Assembly: GCA_946644025.1 (NCBI GenBank)
Contig: CAMPCG010000112.1
Location: forward strand, 1-8,502
Origin: an uncultured Prevotellaceae bacterium
Lineage (GTDB): Bacteria; Bacteroidota; Bacteroidia; Bacteroidales; Bacteroidaceae
Reading direction: 5' to 3'
Length of the DNA stretch: 8,502 bases
A program made the translations under genes and the position numbers. Shown here in pieces: positions 1-6,168 of this stretch. The notes below the pieces were generated by a model. That model saw only the letters and a program-made list of their open reading frames with translations, was not told the DNA's origin and did no database searches. Positions within the stretch are counted from its first letter, which is position 1. Every line of letters begins with the position of its first letter.

Positions 1-57
1 CTCGCCGATGCCACAGGCATTGACACCCGTGGCGGTTGGGAGCACTCGATGGAGTAA
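1..57 (+). CDS. 3' end of a plus-strand gene, unknown product
   Basis: Frame 1 is open from the window edge to a TAA at 55-57 and gives the tail LADATGIDTRGGWEHSME. Eighteen codons prove little, but most third positions are G or C, as in the real genes of this window. The frame also ends just before a strong hairpin (74-109) that separates it from the converging minus-strand operon. I do not recognise the protein. It could be a chance open frame; the sequence to the left of the window would decide. Confidence 0.45.
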   Translation, partial: LADATGIDTRGGWEHSME

Positions 58-73
58 GACGGTCGCAAGTCCT

Positions 74-109
74 TAGCCGCTTTGCTTACAAAGAAAAGCA
101 GAGCGGCTA
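74..109. terminator. Hairpin between convergent genes, probable bidirectional terminator
   Basis: TAGCCGCT (74-81) pairs with AGCGGCTA (102-109). After one mismatch (82/101), TGCTT (83-87) pairs with AAGCA (96-100), leaving an 8-nt loop. The TAG stop codon of the minus-strand lipoprotein gene (107-109) is part of the stem. Neither side is followed by a clean U-tract, so this is not a textbook intrinsic terminator. Its position between two converging genes argues for a shared transcription end. Confidence 0.6.
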
Positions 110-457
110 CTGCTTACTCACACGGCGGATATACTTGATACGGGCACCCAGCGTCTCCCACTGCACCTGCAGCGAGTCGCGGTGTGCCCTCAGTTGGTTC
201 AGACGCAGCACTTCAGGTGACTGATTATTGAGTTGGGTCGCGTGGTCCATCACCCACTGGTGTAGCTGCTCATGTTCAGCCTTGGCAATCGCCAAAAGGC
301 TGTCAACGAGGGCCAGGTCTTGCTGAGCCTGTCGCAGCTCGGTTGTCTGCTTTTCCTTCAGCGCTGCCTTGCGCGCTTCTATTTCTGCCCGTCGGGAGTG
401 GTTGCCACAGGCGGCAAGCAATATCATTGTCAATAAGAGAACAAAAGTCTTCTTCAT
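107..457 (-). CDS. Small coiled-coil lipoprotein, unknown function
   Basis: This encodes a 116-aa protein with a type II signal peptide: KK, a hydrophobic stretch, then lipobox LAAC with Cys17 as the predicted lipidated residue. The rest is almost entirely charged, heptad-like helix (about residues 22-110), with no catalytic motif and no membrane segment beyond the signal. It is probably a periplasm-facing or surface lipoprotein that acts through coiled-coil contacts. Two DSL tripeptides (in LVDSLL and HRDSLQ) fit the Bacteroides O-glycosylation consensus D-S/T-aliphatic, which is suggestive only. It is the last gene of the minus-strand cluster and is separated from the gene before it by 151 nt containing a large inverted repeat. 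I see no TAnnTTTG promoter in that gap. Start at 457 is fixed by the signal peptide. The family is not named; it resembles short lipoproteins I associate with gut Bacteroidales. Confidence 0.85.
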   Translation of the reverse strand: MKKTFVLLLTMILLAACGNHSRRAEIEARKAALKEKQTTELRQAQQDLALVDSLLAIAKAEHEQLHQWVMDHATQLNNQSPEVLRLNQLRAHRDSLQVQWETLGARIKYIRRVSKQ

Positions 458-470
458 TTTCTTGAAAAAC

Positions 471-594
471 GAATCAGTCCGAAAAGTCTGTTACAGGGGT
501 TGACATGTTCTGTCAACATGTCGCCTACCGATACTCGCCTTATCAAGAGAGAGTGTGGCTGTACAGGCCTGCTGTCGACTTTTGGGACTGATTC
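471..594. repeat. 124-bp element bounded by an 18-bp near-perfect inverted repeat
   Basis: GAATCAGTCC-g-AAAAGTC (471-488) is the reverse complement of 577-594 at 17 of 18 positions; the single mismatch is 481/584. The arms enclose about 88 bp holding a second hairpin at 502-522, the palindrome CTGTACAG (559-566) and a direct repeat of TCGCCT (521-526, 535-540). Read on the minus strand, the distal arm is followed by G then five T (470-465), only 8 nt before the ATG of the lipoprotein gene at 457. It could be a structured leader or attenuator for that gene, a small RNA, or a small palindromic mobile repeat. No flanking target duplication is visible. Confidence 0.8.
502..522. repeat. Inner hairpin of the intergenic element
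   Basis: GACATGTT (502-509) pairs perfectly with AACATGTC (515-522) around a 5-nt loop. An alternative stem uses TTGACA (500-505) with TGTCAA (511-516), so two overlapping, mutually exclusive hairpins can form. It could be an RNA stem or a dyad operator. It lies inside the larger inverted repeat at 471-594. Confidence 0.75.
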
Positions 595-608
595 AGCAAA
601 ATAGGATT

Positions 609-1088
609 CTAATTCTTGATGACACCGTCGGCCTTCAGCCTGGCCTTCAGCTCGCTGCGCAGCACGCGGACGGTGAGGCGATAGTTCTTGAAGTACTTGT
701 TCTTCGACTTGTCGTTGGAGCGTAGCTTGCGGTCCTCCAGACTGACATACTTGGTATACTCGCCCTTGTCCATAAAGAAAATGTTGAAGTATTCGTCGTA
801 CTTGTCGCGGGCATCAAGCTCGTTGATGAGCGGACGGGAGTCGCAGCCCTGCAGACCGCCGCGGATGCCGTCGAAGATGACGGCCATGACAGCGTCTTTC
901 TTGGCCTGCTCGACGGCGTCGGCCTTGTTGCGGCCGGTGCCGGTGACGCGCAGTGTCTGGCTACCGTCACCCTCGACGCCCATGCACTCGATGGCCTGCT
1001 TCTGGTAGGTGGCCCGTCGCTGTGCCTGGACGGCTGTCGTGCCTGCCATGAGGCCGACAGCAATAAGTATAAAAAGCTTTGTGCGCAT
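609..1088 (-). CDS. Small exported LPP20-like protein, paralogue of the gene at 4224-4730
   Basis: This is a 159-aa protein with a type I signal peptide and likely cleavage after Ala22 (VQA|Q). The mature part opens with a strand-like RVTGTGRNKADAVEQAKKDA segment (about 47-66); this Gly-rich turn followed by an Ala-rich helix is reminiscent of LPP20/CsgG-type lipoprotein folds. Then come DEYFNIFF (98-105), a basic linker, and a C-terminal strand-helix ending LKADGVIKN. The same landmarks appear in the 168-aa protein at 4224-4730 (REYFDLFF, RLEKDGIIES), so I call them diverged paralogues. There is no lipobox and no catalytic motif; a periplasmic or envelope-associated role is inferred. I chose the ATG at 1088: the frame stays open to 1211, but that extension lacks a signal peptide at its start, runs through an AT-rich repeat, and would overlap the preceding gene. 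Confidence 0.85.
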   Translation of the reverse strand: MRTKLFILIAVGLMAGTTAVQAQRRATYQKQAIECMGVEGDGSQTLRVTGTGRNKADAVEQAKKDAVMAVIFDGIRGGLQGCDSRPLINELDARDKYDEYFNIFFMDKGEYTKYVSLEDRKLRSNDKSKNKYFKNYRLTVRVLRSELKARLKADGVIKN

Positions 1089-1095
1089 AGTCTTT

Positions 1096-1128
1096 AATGA
1101 TAAATGAAAAATGAAAAATGATAAATGA
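1096..1128. repeat. AT-rich direct repeat in a short intergenic gap
   Basis: The 11-mer AATGATAAATG occurs at 1096-1106 and 1117-1127, with AAAATGAA-type units between. The tract fills more than half of the 55-nt gap between the barrel gene and the small LPP20-like gene. On the minus strand it reads as T-rich CATTTTTCATT sequence just upstream of the ATG at 1088. It is probably an untranslated A/T-rich spacer that favours ribosome entry; it has no promoter motif. Confidence 0.7.
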
Positions 1129-1143
1129 GCAACTGCGAACCGT

Positions 1144-1755
1144 CTAAAATTCGTAGCCGACCTTGATGGAGACGAAGCTGACCATCTCAGGGGTGGTCTG
1201 GCCGTTGGCATTGCGGTTGTCCTTGGTCCAGTTCTTAATCTGCTGGATGTTGTAGTTCAGACCCAGCAGCCAGGAGTCGCGCTTCTCGCCGAACTTCATG
1301 CCGATGGTGGGCGAGAAGAAGAAACCGTCGCGGATGGCGCCGCCAATGTCGACGGACCAGTAGGGCACGAAGTTGCGCACCTCCTGTGAGAGCATGTTGC
1401 CGCGCAGGTCGATGAACAGCGGCATGGTCCACTTGATGGAGGTGTTGCGCAGCTGGTCGTTGTTGTTGACGTAGCAGTTGCCGCCAATGCCGAGGCCCAG
1501 CTTCAGGAACTCGTTGACCATGTAGCCGCCGGTGAAGGAAAGGCCTGCACGCTGGGCGTCGTCGACGCCGTCCTTGAAGAGGATGCTGGTTCCGCCGTTA
1601 GCTTCGACGGCGCACCAGAAGCCGTTGTCCAGCTCGGCGTGGTCGCGGTATGCGGGACGGTTGGTGGGGCGCTCGGGCAGTCGGACGGGGCGCTGTGCGA
1701 ACACCTGTCCCACGGTGAGCACGAGCACGAGTGATAATAATACTTTCTTGATCAT
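1144..1755 (-). CDS. Outer-membrane beta-barrel protein
   Basis: The 203-aa product has a type I signal peptide cleaved after about Ala20 (VFA|Q). An Arg/Pro-rich segment follows (about residues 22-37, RPVRLPERP), then alternating amphipathic strands with Gly and aromatic residues: FWCAVEANGG, AGLSFTGGYMV, FLKLGLGIGG, WTMPLFIDLRG, FVPYWSVDIGG, FFFSPTIGMKFG, WLLGLNYNIQQ. It ends in VSIKVGYEF, and a terminal Phe is the usual outer-membrane barrel signature. Size and strand count suggest an eight-stranded barrel of the OmpA/PorT type, presumably the membrane component of this cluster. It starts 4 nt after the preceding gene ends, which implies translational coupling. No ligand or transport specificity can be read from the sequence. 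Confidence 0.85.
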   Translation of the reverse strand: MIKKVLLSLVLVLTVGQVFAQRPVRLPERPTNRPAYRDHAELDNGFWCAVEANGGTSILFKDGVDDAQRAGLSFTGGYMVNEFLKLGLGIGGNCYVNNNDQLRNTSIKWTMPLFIDLRGNMLSQEVRNFVPYWSVDIGGAIRDGFFFSPTIGMKFGEKRDSWLLGLNYNIQQIKNWTKDNRNANGQTTPEMVSFVSIKVGYEF

Positions 1756-1759
1756 GATT

Positions 1760-2236
1760 CTATTGCTTTAAGTGATAATTGGGAGTGTCGATGAAATCCT
1801 CGTCGATGAGGATGTACTGTAGATAAGTTTCGGCGGGGTCTTCACGCTCGTCGGCATAGTAGAGCACCGCCACCTTGAGGTTGTCGCAGTCGGGCATGTC
1901 GACGACGCGGAACCGGGCGTTAGCCCGACGGTCGAAGAAGGCGGCAAGGACGTAGTCGCGCTCGCCCTCACGCTCGTTGTAGCTCTCCACGCGGCCTTCG
2001 ACATGCTGCTCGTCGCTGAGGCGGAAGTCGTAGACGGCCCCTATGCCGGCCTTTAGGCTGAACCTGACGAAGGCCCCTTGCAGCTCGCCCTCTTCCGTTG
2101 TCTCGTCTGACGAGAAACAGATGGTGTATCGGTGGTTCAGCCCTGAGGTGACGGGGTTGTTTGCCTTCGCTGCGGAAAGCCCGCACCCCATGACGGTCAG
2201 GAGCGCAAAGAGTACTATCGAGCGTGGCTTCTGCAT
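1760..2236 (-). CDS. Exported protein of unknown function
   Basis: This encodes 158 aa that I do not recognise. Residues 1-25 form a signal sequence. It may be cut by signal peptidase I near AAKA|NN, or by signal peptidase II at the weak lipobox VMGC (Cys18), so lipoprotein status is undecided. The mature part is acidic and mostly strand-like (RYTICFSSDE, GAFVRFSLKAG, VEGRVESYNE, DYVLAAFFD, ARFRVVDMPD, LKVAVLYYADE), consistent with a small beta-sandwich; Cys40 and Cys117 could form a disulfide. Spacing is 22 nt to the upstream gene and 4 nt to the downstream barrel gene, so it is co-transcribed and very likely coupled to the barrel. A partner or plug for that barrel is a guess from position only. 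Confidence 0.8.
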   Translation of the reverse strand: MQKPRSIVLFALLTVMGCGLSAAKANNPVTSGLNHRYTICFSSDETTEEGELQGAFVRFSLKAGIGAVYDFRLSDEQHVEGRVESYNEREGERDYVLAAFFDRRANARFRVVDMPDCDNLKVAVLYYADEREDPAETYLQYILIDEDFIDTPNYHLKQ

Positions 2237-2258
2237 CAGGCTGCTCTGTCAGCGGCGG

Positions 2259-3206
2259 TTACCACCAGCTGCGGTAGTAATGGTTACGGACGACGACGCG
2301 GGGACGGCTCTTGGCATAGGCTACGGCCACGTCGCGGCATGCCTGGATGCGGGCCTTGCTCAGGGCGGTGGCAGCATTGAGGCGAGCTTTCTCCATAGCG
2401 ACGGCATCGTTGTAGCGACGGTCGGTGACACCCTTTACGCGGGCCTCGATCTTCTTCATCAGGGCCTGGGCCTGCGGGTAGCAGTCGGCACTGGTGTTGA
2501 TCTGCGACAGCAGCATCATGGCCTGCTCAGCGCCCCAACCGGGATTGGGGTCGGCAGCCCAAATGGCCTGTGCCTGATTCAGAATCTGACGGGCGTCGTG
2601 GTTCAGGTGGGCATCGTAGACACCCTCCATCATGGCGAGTGCGTCAGGATAGCACGACACCTCCTGAGGAATGGCGGTGAGCTCCCACAGAGCTGCTTCC
2701 CACTCCTGGGCTGTGACGAGTCCGCCGGCACGCTGTATGATGTTGCCGCAGTTCTGCTCGTAGTAGTCGATGATGCGCTGACGGGCCTCGGCAATGATGC
2801 TCTTCAGCTTCGGCGTCGACTTGATGTTCTTCAGGGCGTTGGTCATGGCCTGTCCCTCGGTGTTGCCAATGCCGATGGCCTCCATCGACGTGGAACCAAA
2901 GCAGGCATTAGCCATGTTGTCGCCGACAGCAAAGGTAATCTCCAGGTGCTGGATGAGCTTGGTGCCCGACACCTCGCGCTGCAGGGCAGCGACGCGGCAG
3001 GCCAGCACGAAGCGGCCGCCGTAGCCACTCTCCAGACCCAGCGAGGAGATGACGTTGCGCAGGCGGTTCTCGGCAATGGTCACATTGTTCTCCGTCAGGC
3101 CGTCGATGGCTGAGTCGACGATAGGCGACAGCATAATCTGGGCCTGCGACGGCAGGAACGCACAGGCTGCAAGGACGGCAGCCAGAAATCTCTTTTTCAT
3201 CTTCAT
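2259..3206 (-). CDS. Exported two-part protein with internal CYP repeat, unknown function
   Basis: The 315-aa product has a type I signal peptide cleaved at about SQA|Q (after residue 22). Residues 24-150 are an alpha/beta part starting MLSPIVDSAIDGL and containing strands FVLACRVAAL and HLEITFAVGD; the layout recalls the CsgG/TolB-N type of periplasmic domain, which is inference. Residues 160-300 are helical and contain a duplication: SCYPDALAMM (184-193) and DCYPQAQALM (241-250) sit at equivalent places in two TPR-like units, each preceded by an aromatic/Ala-rich helix. A basic, Ala-rich helix then leads to the end HYYRSWW, a notable aromatic tail. I associate this architecture with unnamed conserved Bacteroidales proteins. 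The first ATG is used; a second two codons in (MKK) would serve equally well. It lies 26 nt downstream of the DUF6175 gene. Confidence 0.85.
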   Translation of the reverse strand: MKMKKRFLAAVLAACAFLPSQAQIMLSPIVDSAIDGLTENNVTIAENRLRNVISSLGLESGYGGRFVLACRVAALQREVSGTKLIQHLEITFAVGDNMANACFGSTSMEAIGIGNTEGQAMTNALKNIKSTPKLKSIIAEARQRIIDYYEQNCGNIIQRAGGLVTAQEWEAALWELTAIPQEVSCYPDALAMMEGVYDAHLNHDARQILNQAQAIWAADPNPGWGAEQAMMLLSQINTSADCYPQAQALMKKIEARVKGVTDRRYNDAVAMEKARLNAATALSKARIQACRDVAVAYAKSRPRVVVRNHYYRSWW

Positions 3207-3232
3207 TGTCGTTCGGTTTTAGTAAATGAAAG

Positions 3233-4186
3233 TTATTCTACGCCGACCAGGAAGTTGACGCGACCGAGCGTGTTGCCCTGGCCCTTGGCGACCTTTCGGC
3301 CAGTCTCGGCCTTGAAGGCTTTGCGCACACCCTTGGCCCATGTCTCGGGGTCGGTGGGGTCGCCCTCTTCGTCGAAGAAGGGGATGCGGACGTTCTTGAA
3401 CTCGCACATCTTCTTGGTCTGACGGCCCTTCTTACCGGCTCTGTTCACGGCATGCTTGCGAATCCACTGGTGCAGGAAGTCGTTGAACGTGTCCTCGTCC
3501 TCGCCAATCTCGTCGCGCAGGAAGTCGATGCCAGAACCGTCGGCAGCACGGAAGACGACGGTAATCTGGCGGCCGTTGTCGCGCAGATCCTTGAAATAGT
3601 TGATGACCTGCTCGCAGAACTCGTCAATTTTACCGGCAACCACCTTGCGAAGGGCCAGATCAACGGGGTCGGAAGTGCCCTCTACGGAGCCCTCACACGA
3701 TGCTACCTGATCGTTGCAGTAGGCGTCGACGGCCTTCAGGCGGAACTGAATGTACTTGCGCGGTCCCATGGGCTTCACGGAGTAGTCCAGGTCGACGCGG
3801 ATGTCGGGACGAGCCTGTTGCATCAGTTCGTCCATGGCTCCCTTGTCGGCAGCATCGCCGTCGGCAGCGTTGGCCAGTTCCTCAGCACGCTCGCGCTTCA
3901 TGTCTTTGAGCAGGTTCTCCAGGTCTTCGTGCTGGAAGCCGCGCTCCTCAAGCACTTTCTGTACGGCCTGGATGGCCGTCTTCATCTCACGGTTCTGCAC
4001 GAAGGCATCGCTATAGCGGGGCATGTACTCCGTCTCGCCGTCGTTGTCGAAGGTGTTCATGTAGCCATGGTCGCTCATCCACGTGTCGTCGGGGAACACA
4101 ATGATGGTAGGCATATCGGCCTGTTGGGCAAATCCTTTCAGGCCTGCGGCACAGAAGAGTGCCATCAATACAAATAGTTTCTTCAT
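3233..4186 (-). CDS. DUF6175 family exported protein
   Basis: The 317-aa product has a signal peptide cleaved at about GFA|QQ (after residue 20). I recognise the DUF6175 pattern: PTIIVFPDDTW (26-36), GYMNTFDNDG (41-50), KVLEERGF (77-84), MGPRKYIQFRLKAVDAY (140-156), NGRQITV (204-210), FKNVRIPF (263-270), WAKGVRKAF (283-291) and a C-terminal LGRVNFLVG. The family is largely confined to Bacteroidetes, is secreted, and to my knowledge has no assigned activity; no catalytic motif stands out here. The frame is open to 4255, but the true start is the ATG at 4186: only there does a signal peptide begin, and the longer form would overlap the upstream gene. A run of AGAAAAG repeats lies just before the ATG and may act as the ribosome entry site. 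Confidence 0.88.
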   Translation of the reverse strand: MKKLFVLMALFCAAGLKGFAQQADMPTIIVFPDDTWMSDHGYMNTFDNDGETEYMPRYSDAFVQNREMKTAIQAVQKVLEERGFQHEDLENLLKDMKRERAEELANAADGDAADKGAMDELMQQARPDIRVDLDYSVKPMGPRKYIQFRLKAVDAYCNDQVASCEGSVEGTSDPVDLALRKVVAGKIDEFCEQVINYFKDLRDNGRQITVVFRAADGSGIDFLRDEIGEDEDTFNDFLHQWIRKHAVNRAGKKGRQTKKMCEFKNVRIPFFDEEGDPTDPETWAKGVRKAFKAETGRKVAKGQGNTLGRVNFLVGVE

Positions 4187-4190
4187 ATTG

Positions 4191-4210
4191 CTTTTCTCTT
4201 TTCTCTTTTC
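4191..4210 (-). repeat. Heptanucleotide tandem repeat at the ribosome entry region
   Basis: CTTTTCT occurs twice and then as CTTTTC (4191-4210), a period of 7 with almost three copies; a further related copy lies at 4219-4225. On the mRNA strand this is AGAAAAG repeated, 5-24 nt upstream of the ATG at 4186, where a purine-rich ribosome contact would lie. Gain or loss of a unit by slippage would change spacing or strength of that contact without touching a coding frame. Confidence 0.7.
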
Positions 4211-4223
4211 ACATTTTACTTTT

Positions 4224-4730
4224 CTACCTGCGGAAAAGACTTTTTGCACTCTCAATGATGCCGTCCTTCTCTAAGCGCTTGCGAAGCGCATTGACGTTCA
4301 CCTGGACGAGCAGGCCCACCTTGTACTGCTTGCCGACCTTGACGACGTCGCCGGCCTGCTGGGCACCACGGCTGGTGAGCTGTACAAACTGCTTGAACTC
4401 GCCTGACTCGAAGAACAGGTCGAAATACTCGCGGTGGCTCTCGTATCCGTCGGGAACGAGCGCGGGCACACTGCCCTGATAGCCTTCATCGGAGGCTGCA
4501 AGACCCTTGAACAGCAGGCCGTGGATGGCATTGCGCATGCCGATCTCGTTGGTGAGCAGCTGCTTCTTCTTGCCGAAGCTCCATACTTTGAACACCTTGA
4601 AACCGCTTGTTGAAGCGACATTCTCCTTGACAAGCGACAGCTCGTAGTCGTAGCCCGGAGTATCGTCCTTGGCCGACACCGACGTGAAGGTCATGGTGAG
4701 GGCGAACAGAAATAACAGTACTTTTTTCAT
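4224..4730 (-). CDS. Small exported LPP20-like protein, paralogue of the gene at 609-1088
   Basis: The 168-aa product has a type I signal peptide (cleavage about VSA|KDD after residue 20), the only one in the cluster without Gln at +1. The mature protein has a strand (FKVFKVWSFGKK), an Asn/Ala helix (NEIGMRNAIHGLLFKGL, 61-77), REYFDLFFESGEFKQFVQL (100-118), strand QYKVGLLVQVNV, and the closing helix ALRKRLEKDGIIES. The last three elements align with the 159-aa protein at 609-1088, giving an ancestral duplication now separated by four genes. There is no lipobox and no active-site motif. The fold is guessed to be of the LPP20/CsgG accessory kind. Gaps of 34 and 37 nt to its neighbours place it inside the operon. 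Confidence 0.85.
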   Translation of the reverse strand: MKKVLLFLFALTMTFTSVSAKDDTPGYDYELSLVKENVASTSGFKVFKVWSFGKKKQLLTNEIGMRNAIHGLLFKGLAASDEGYQGSVPALVPDGYESHREYFDLFFESGEFKQFVQLTSRGAQQAGDVVKVGKQYKVGLLVQVNVNALRKRLEKDGIIESAKSLFRR

Positions 4731-4764
4731 AATCGTATAACTTTATTAATTGAATGTGATTGTT

Positions 4765-6126
4765 TTATTTTGCCAGGCGAATCATGCAGCCCTCGCCCAT
4801 CTTGCCAGGCTTACCGCTGAAAGTGGTATAGGCCTGCTTGCCTGCAGCATCCTCGTCGTCGTCCTTGTCGGTTGCAGCACCTTCAATCTGCTCGCCGGCA
4901 CCCGAGCGGTTGTCCCAGATGCAGTTCTTCTCGACCTTGATGGTGCCGATGTTCTTCCAGTCCATGACGTTGGGGTCGTCTTCCGACTGTACGGCTTCGA
5001 AGACGTCGAACTTGTCGCCATTCTTCACACCTTCCTTCAGGCCGATGTAGGCTGCCAGCTTGCCGTCGATGACGTGCAGTGAGGTCATCGGGCGGAACTC
5101 CTCATGGTCGCGCTGCAGGGCAGCAAAGGCAGCATCGGTGGCACGGACGGTACCACGGGCGATGAGCTTGTCGAGTGTGGTCGACTTCTTCAACGACATG
5201 GCGGCAGGGGCACGCTTCGACGATTTGCCGATGTAGGTCAGCTTGTAGTCCGTGTCGCTGAGCAGCTTCGACTGCTTGGCCTTGTCCCAGTACTCCAGCT
5301 CCAGACGGTCCTGCAGCTCCTTGCTCCAGTCGAGCTTGAAGAGGTAGGCATTGGCGCGCACGAAGTAGCCCTTAATCTTCTTCTCCAACAGCTCGGAGCC
5401 CTTCTTCAGAGCTATCTGTGCCAAGGCGTTATCGCCCAAGGTTAATTGCAGCACAGCGGTGCTCATGGCTATCACCTCCTTGGCGTCCATGTAGCCGTAG
5501 CGGTTGACGCAGACATAGGTGTTGGAGAGCAGCTTGTTGGTGCTGCCTTTGGCCATAGAAATCAGATTCTCGGTAGCCTTGGCGTTGGCCAGTGCCTCCT
5601 GGCTCAGTCCCTTGACGCCAAGTTCGAAGATGGTTGATAACTCATCGTCGAAGTTGACCTTGCCGATAGCTGTGCCGGGCTTGTTGTACCACTTGGCCAC
5701 CAGCTTCTGGGCGAACTTGTTCTGCTCGAAGTACTTCTGCAGGCGAGCGGCATATTCATTTTCGCGGAGCGAGTTTCTGAGGCCTTGTTCTTTCAGAATG
5801 TCATAGGTAATCTTGTCGAGCTTGCTCTCCTTGCCTATGGCATTGATTTCCTCCTCGGTCACCTCGGGCAGCTTGGCAAAGTCAATCTTGCGGTCGGTCA
5901 GCGAGAAGTCGTTGTAGCGCTCGTAGTTGCGGGCAAAGTTGATGGTGTCGAACGTGGCATCCATAATCTTGAAGGCTTCGGCATACTCCTCGTTGTCGGT
6001 GGTCTCCGAGAGCTTCATCATGTACACCGAGTTGCGGATGTAGTACTTGTCAGGATCTTCCTGAGCCTGTGCTGTATTGGCAAAAGCCACAGCTGCCAGG
6101 GCCGCGCAAATCATTACTTTCTTCAT
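4765..6126 (-). CDS. Large exported envelope protein with FlgT-like C-terminal segment, unknown function
   Basis: The 453-aa product has a type I signal peptide cleaved at AQA|Q (after residue 21). It belongs to a family I know from gut Bacteroidales without an assigned function; landmarks are KYYIRNSVYMMKL (27-39), QKLVAKWYN (140-148), LLSNTYVCVNRY (199-210), ANAYLFKLDW (258-267) and AALQRDHEEFRP (335-346). Residues 352-407, with AAYIGLKEGVKNGDKFDVFE and then a strand pair ending KNCIWDNR, look like the small SH3-like barrel at the end of FlgT and related periplasmic proteins; this is a pattern match by eye. An acidic run TDKDDDED (419-426) sits in a probable exposed loop before the final strand. 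As the largest product it may be the scaffold of the proposed envelope complex. It lies 42 nt from the preceding lipoprotein gene and 34 nt from the next. Confidence 0.87.
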   Translation of the reverse strand: MKKVMICAALAAVAFANTAQAQEDPDKYYIRNSVYMMKLSETTDNEEYAEAFKIMDATFDTINFARNYERYNDFSLTDRKIDFAKLPEVTEEEINAIGKESKLDKITYDILKEQGLRNSLRENEYAARLQKYFEQNKFAQKLVAKWYNKPGTAIGKVNFDDELSTIFELGVKGLSQEALANAKATENLISMAKGSTNKLLSNTYVCVNRYGYMDAKEVIAMSTAVLQLTLGDNALAQIALKKGSELLEKKIKGYFVRANAYLFKLDWSKELQDRLELEYWDKAKQSKLLSDTDYKLTYIGKSSKRAPAAMSLKKSTTLDKLIARGTVRATDAAFAALQRDHEEFRPMTSLHVIDGKLAAYIGLKEGVKNGDKFDVFEAVQSEDDPNVMDWKNIGTIKVEKNCIWDNRSGAGEQIEGAATDKDDDEDAAGKQAYTTFSGKPGKMGEGCMIRLAK

Positions 6127-6168
6127 AGGTCTGTTCTTTGGGGGTTAGTTGATTAGGTTTTTGGTGTG

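Noticed and set aside
471..594. Integron attC site
   Set aside because: Size and palindromic form would fit, but the conserved RYYYAAC / GTTRRRY ends are absent and no integrase or cassette pattern is seen.
588..608. TATTTTG on the minus strand as a promoter for the last lipoprotein gene
   Set aside because: It is one base short of TAnnTTTG and lacks a partner -33 box.
1089..1211. Upstream extension of the small LPP20-like gene to 1211
   Set aside because: The extension has no signal peptide at its start, reads through an AT-rich repeat and overlaps the barrel gene; the ATG at 1088 begins a proper signal peptide.
2043..3113. Open frame of 356 codons on the plus strand
   Set aside because: It is antisense to two clear signal-peptide genes. 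It gives a Gly/Leu/Val-rich, domain-free translation and is explained by the codon use of the minus-strand genes at high GC. The same applies to plus-strand frames at 3452-4177, 6166-6984 and 7292-7756.
3207..3232. TAACTTTC before the 315-aa protein gene as an internal promoter
   Set aside because: It misses the final G of TAnnTTTG and has no TTTG at the right distance upstream.
4187..4255. Upstream extension of the DUF6175 gene to 4255
   Set aside because: The extra 23 residues come from the purine-rich repeat and overlap the upstream gene. The family start and signal peptide are at 4186.
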